A stretch of DNA of 6,906 nucleotides, taken from an uncultured Clostridia bacterium. GTDB lineage: Bacteria; Bacillota; Clostridia; Oscillospirales; Acutalibacteraceae. Both the position numbers and the translations under genes were made by a program. A model generated the notes under the pieces. That model was not told the DNA's origin. It saw only the letters and a list, made by a program, of their open reading frames with translations, and did no database searches. Positions within the stretch are counted from its first letter, which is position 1. Each line of letters opens with the position of its first letter. This document shows, one piece after another, positions 5,525 to 6,906 of this stretch. The stretch is from NCBI GenBank assembly GCA_937916195.1, contig CALFTO010000120.1:1-6906 (forward strand). The letters are read 5' to 3'.

Positions 5525-5563
5525 AAAAAGCAAGGACTTCAAATTAAGAAGCCCTTGCTTTTT
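5525..5563. terminator. Bidirectional rho-independent terminator between convergent genes
   Basis: AAAAAGCAAGG (5525-5535) pairs perfectly with CCTTGCTTTTT (5553-5563). After one mismatch the stem continues with CTTC/GAAG around a 7-nt loop AAATTAA. T-runs follow in both directions. It serves the plus-strand B6 operon and the minus-strand LRR lipoprotein gene, whose stop codon is 29 nt away. Confidence 0.9.
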
Positions 5564-5591
5564 CATTTTTATAACATAAGAAATATATATT

Positions 5592-6485
5592 TTAATATAT
5601 GCAATAATTCTCGTGCCCTGAATCAACAATATATTGAACAGCATTTGAACCCTTAGGACAATTCAATGTGTATCTCCAGTAAAATGCATCTTCTCCTATT
5701 GATACAACAGATGCTGGAATAATTATCGTTGCATCACCAATCTCAAAAACCTCGATTTTTGTTACATCCTTACCGTCATATGTTGTTGTTTCACCATTTA
5801 ATTTAGCTTGTCCCTCTGTTGAAGCTTCGCTATAATACCACACATCATTGTAATTGAAAAATGAATCAGTATACACATCAAATGCACGTTCTCCAATAGT
5901 AATCAAACTCTCAGGCAAAACTATTTGTCCTTTCAAGTTACAGTTGCGAAATGCCCATTCTCCTATTTCACGTAATGAATTACCAAACACAATGCTTGAA
6001 AGGAGACAATTGCCCTCGAACGCACACTCTCCAATTTTTTCAACGGAGTCCGGAATAATCAACTCTTTCAACGCATGATGAAAAAAAGCATACTCTCCTA
6101 TTTCCACCAAATTTTGTGGGAGAGTTACACTAGTGATTGAAAAATACTCTGAACGACCACGAATAATTGTTTCATTTTTTTCTCCACTAAAAGCTCTCTC
6201 TCCAATAACTTTCACTGGCAATCCGTCTATCTCGTCCGGAATAATAACATCGGTTGACAACCCGGTGTACCAAGTAATCTCAACATAAGTTTCATAAACG
6301 TTATACTCAAAATTACCATTAGATGATGGATACTGCAACATTTCAAATCCTATATTGCTCCCACTTGAAAAGCTGTCCATATCCGCTGGTTCTTCTGTCA
6401 TATCATCATACTCTGTTGAACATCCACCAAAAAACAAAGCTGATAAACTCACTACACTGATTAAAAGTACTAATAATTTTTTCAT
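5592..6485 (-). CDS. BspA-type leucine-rich-repeat surface lipoprotein
   Basis: A 297-residue protein. Residues 1-21 form a lipoprotein signal peptide (KK, hydrophobic core, then FFGGC with C22 as the lipidated residue; F at -3 is slightly unusual). Then comes an acidic, Ser-rich linker (about 23-45) and an LRR_5/BspA-type domain. The core motif IGExAF occurs six times, at 94, 129, 151, 174, 197 and 263, each preceded by an IIP/TLP/VLP-type strand. Between 203 and 262 a longer, poorly repeated insert (NYNDVWYYSEAS...) interrupts the array. The C-terminal CPKGSNAVQYIVDSG is a typical BspA ending. Such proteins sit on the outer face of the membrane or wall and often mediate adhesion; ligand unknown. 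ATG 6485 is chosen for its GGAGGAGA ribosome site and because the signal peptide begins there; 13 extra codons upstream would precede it and overlap the operator. It diverges from an XRE regulator gene. Confidence 0.88.
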   Translation of the reverse strand: MKKLLVLLISVVSLSALFFGGCSTEYDDMTEEPADMDSFSSGSNIGFEMLQYPSSNGNFEYNVYETYVEITWYTGLSTDVIIPDEIDGLPVKVIGERAFSGEKNETIIRGRSEYFSITSVTLPQNLVEIGEYAFFHHALKELIIPDSVEKIGECAFEGNCLLSSIVFGNSLREIGEWAFRNCNLKGQIVLPESLITIGERAFDVYTDSFFNYNDVWYYSEASTEGQAKLNGETTTYDGKDVTKIEVFEIGDATIIIPASVVSIGEDAFYWRYTLNCPKGSNAVQYIVDSGHENYCIY

Positions 6486-6501
6486 ATCTTTCTCCTCCAC
6501 A

Positions 6502-6518
6502 TATACCAAATCGGGATA
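6502..6518. promoter_or_regulatory. Second operator copy (TATACC-N5-GGGATA)
   Basis: TATACC (6502-6507), five bases, then GGGATA (6513-6518). It differs from the perfect dyad centred at 6534 by a single base in the conserved arms and lies 24 bp away centre to centre. It covers the predicted transcription start of the lipoprotein gene and abuts the -35 region of the regulator gene. Probable second binding site for the XRE protein. Confidence 0.6.
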
Positions 6519-6522
6519 TTTC

Positions 6523-6545
6523 AATTATACCGATGCGGTATAATT
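6523..6545. promoter_or_regulatory. 23-bp palindromic operator between LRR lipoprotein and XRE genes
   Basis: AATTATACCG (6523-6532) and CGGTATAATT (6536-6545) are perfect 10-bp arms around ATG. Each arm contains a TATAAT, one per strand, so the operator carries the -10 boxes of both divergent genes. A dimeric XRE repressor bound here would block both promoters. The binding partner is inferred from adjacency. Confidence 0.75.
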
Positions 6546-6552
6546 TTGTCAA
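6524..6552 (-). promoter_or_regulatory. Consensus sigma-A promoter of the LRR lipoprotein gene
   Basis: On the minus strand, TTGACA (6547-6552) and TATAAT (6524-6529) both match consensus 6/6 with the optimal 17-bp spacer. The predicted start is near 6517, giving a leader of about 32 nt with GGAGGAGA. A promoter this strong beneath a palindromic operator implies that the gene is normally held down by a repressor. Confidence 0.85.
6539..6544 (+). promoter_or_regulatory. -10 box of the XRE regulator gene
   Basis: TATAAT, a 6/6 match, lies 23 nt before the ATG in the right arm of the palindrome. No good -35 is found at 16-18 bp (the sequence there is ATATTT-like), so this promoter should be much weaker than the divergent one and autoregulated. 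Confidence 0.55.
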
Positions 6553-6567
6553 GAGGCAGGTGATTTT

Positions 6568-6774
6568 ATGAGATTGAAAGAATTGCGTAAAAATCGCAAA
6601 ATTTCACAGTTAAAATTGGCTATGGACTTACAGCTTAATCAGAATGCCATAAGTCGTTATGAAACGGGTGTTCGTGAAGCCGACTACTCTACGCTCATAA
6701 AAATCGCCGATTATTTTGATGTATCAATTGACTATCTTCTGGAGCGAACAGATAATCCTGCAAGGTATAAATAA
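6568..6774 (+). CDS. Small XRE-family (Cro/CI-type) transcriptional regulator
   Basis: A 68-residue protein that is almost entirely one HTH_3 domain (about 4-58). The helix-turn-helix is SQLKLAMDLQLNQNAISRYE (13-32), followed by the family's DYSTLIKIADYFDVSIDYLL (39-58). There is no C-terminal sensor or dimerisation domain beyond a 10-residue tail, so ligand sensing, if any, is not obvious. ATG 6568 has AGGTGA 5 nt upstream. It is divergently transcribed from the LRR lipoprotein gene, with two matching dyads in the gap, so the simplest reading is a local repressor of that gene and of itself. The alternative is a phage- or element-derived orphan regulator; no phage genes are visible here. Confidence 0.9.
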   Translation: MRLKELRKNRKISQLKLAMDLQLNQNAISRYETGVREADYSTLIKIADYFDVSIDYLLERTDNPARYK

Positions 6775-6825
6775 TGAATCCCTCCACCGCAAGCGGTCCC
6801 CCTCCCTTTGACAAGGGAGGCTTTT
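6775..6825. repeat. Dispersed CCCTCC...GGGAGG repeat with terminator-like hairpin
   Basis: Right after the XRE stop there is a GC-rich block unlike its A/T-rich surroundings. A small dyad ACCGC-AA-GCGGT (6786-6797) is followed by a perfect 8-bp stem CCTCCCTT/AAGGGAGG (6801-6808 and 6813-6820) with loop TGAC, and then CTTTTC. I recognise this as a widespread intergenic repeat type in Ruminococcaceae-like genomes. Here it could also terminate the XRE transcript, although the T-tract is short. Confidence 0.6.
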
Positions 6826-6837
6826 CAATCATATAGC

Positions 6838-6906
6838 AAAAGCACCCGAGTTTTGAACAAGTCCAGTAAAAACGGACAATAGAAAAAAAGCACCTCCTAT
6901 GGTAGA
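6838..6906. other. Unidentified non-coding edge with direct repeats AAAAGCACC
   Basis: AAAAGCACC occurs at 6838-6846 and 6886-6894, 48 bp apart. GTCC...GGAC (6861-6864, 6874-6877) could form a short stem between them. Read on the minus strand, the end is AGGAGGTGCTTTTTTTC, which looks like the right arm and U-tract of a terminator whose left arm would lie beyond the window, or like the end of an insertion element. No open reading frame is supported. Confidence 0.3.

Noticed and set aside
5370..5579. A 69-codon plus-strand open frame starting MQNAKCK and containing CHSERSEES
   Set aside because: It runs through four stacked intergenic repeats and a terminator hairpin, has no ribosome site, and its peptide is the well-known artefact of the ATTCTGAGCGAAGCGAAGAA repeat.
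6486..6524. A 13-codon upstream extension of the LRR lipoprotein
   Set aside because: The signal peptide starts at ATG 6485 with a strong GGAGGAGA site, and the predicted transcription start at about 6517 lies downstream of the longer start codon.
5592..6774. Toxin-antitoxin interpretation of the XRE gene and its neighbour
   Set aside because: The partner is a divergent 297-residue lipoprotein with signal peptide and LRRs, not a small toxin in the same operon.
1..6906. CRISPR array, tRNA, rRNA or a recognised riboswitch
   Set aside because: I found no regularly spaced repeats, no cloverleaf and no known aptamer core; the 5' leaders are short or explained by simple hairpins.

Overview
The window looks like a piece of chromosome from a low-GC Gram-positive anaerobe of the class Clostridia, probably a gut Oscillospiraceae/Ruminococcaceae-type bacterium. 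The reasons are strong AAGGAGG-type ribosome binding sites, A/T-rich sigma-A promoters, an electron-bifurcating hydrogenase operon of clostridial layout, a BspA-type leucine-rich-repeat lipoprotein, and several intergenic repeat families I recognise from that group. The taxon is inferred from gene content only.

Region 1 (1-1930, minus strand) is the start of a HydABC-type [FeFe]-hydrogenase operon. Its order is a NuoE/HydC-like 2Fe-2S subunit, a histidine-kinase-like ATPase, a small thioredoxin-like 2Fe-2S protein, and the N-terminus of the NuoF/HydB-like flavoprotein, which runs off the left edge. The catalytic HydA would be expected further left. One good promoter (TAGACA-17-TATAAT) drives it. 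The -10 box lies inside a near-palindrome that fits the operator of Rex, the NADH/NAD+ sensor, so the operon is probably induced when NADH accumulates.

Region 2 (1994-5363) is a vitamin B6 salvage locus. A MocR/PdxR-type regulator (minus) diverges from a tightly overlapping plus-strand operon: pyridoxal/pyridoxamine kinase, an ECF transporter S component, and a small radical SAM protein of the TatD-associated type. The regulator probably reads PLP and controls uptake plus phosphorylation of B6. The job of the radical SAM protein in this operon is unknown.

Region 3 (5364-5563) has no gene. It is a stack of small intergenic repeats, including a 63-bp hairpin element with inverted ends (the family behind spurious 'HSERSEES' peptides), and ends in a bidirectional terminator between convergent genes.

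Region 4 (5592-6774) holds a BspA-like LRR lipoprotein gene (minus) diverging from a small XRE-type regulator gene (plus). The 82-bp gap contains a perfect-consensus promoter (TTGACA-17-TATAAT) for the lipoprotein. It also contains two copies of the dyad TATACC-N5-GG(T/G)ATA, 24 bp apart and covering the start sites, which makes a convincing two-site operator for the XRE protein. The rest (6775-6906) is another dispersed repeat with a terminator-like hairpin and the edge of an unidentified element.
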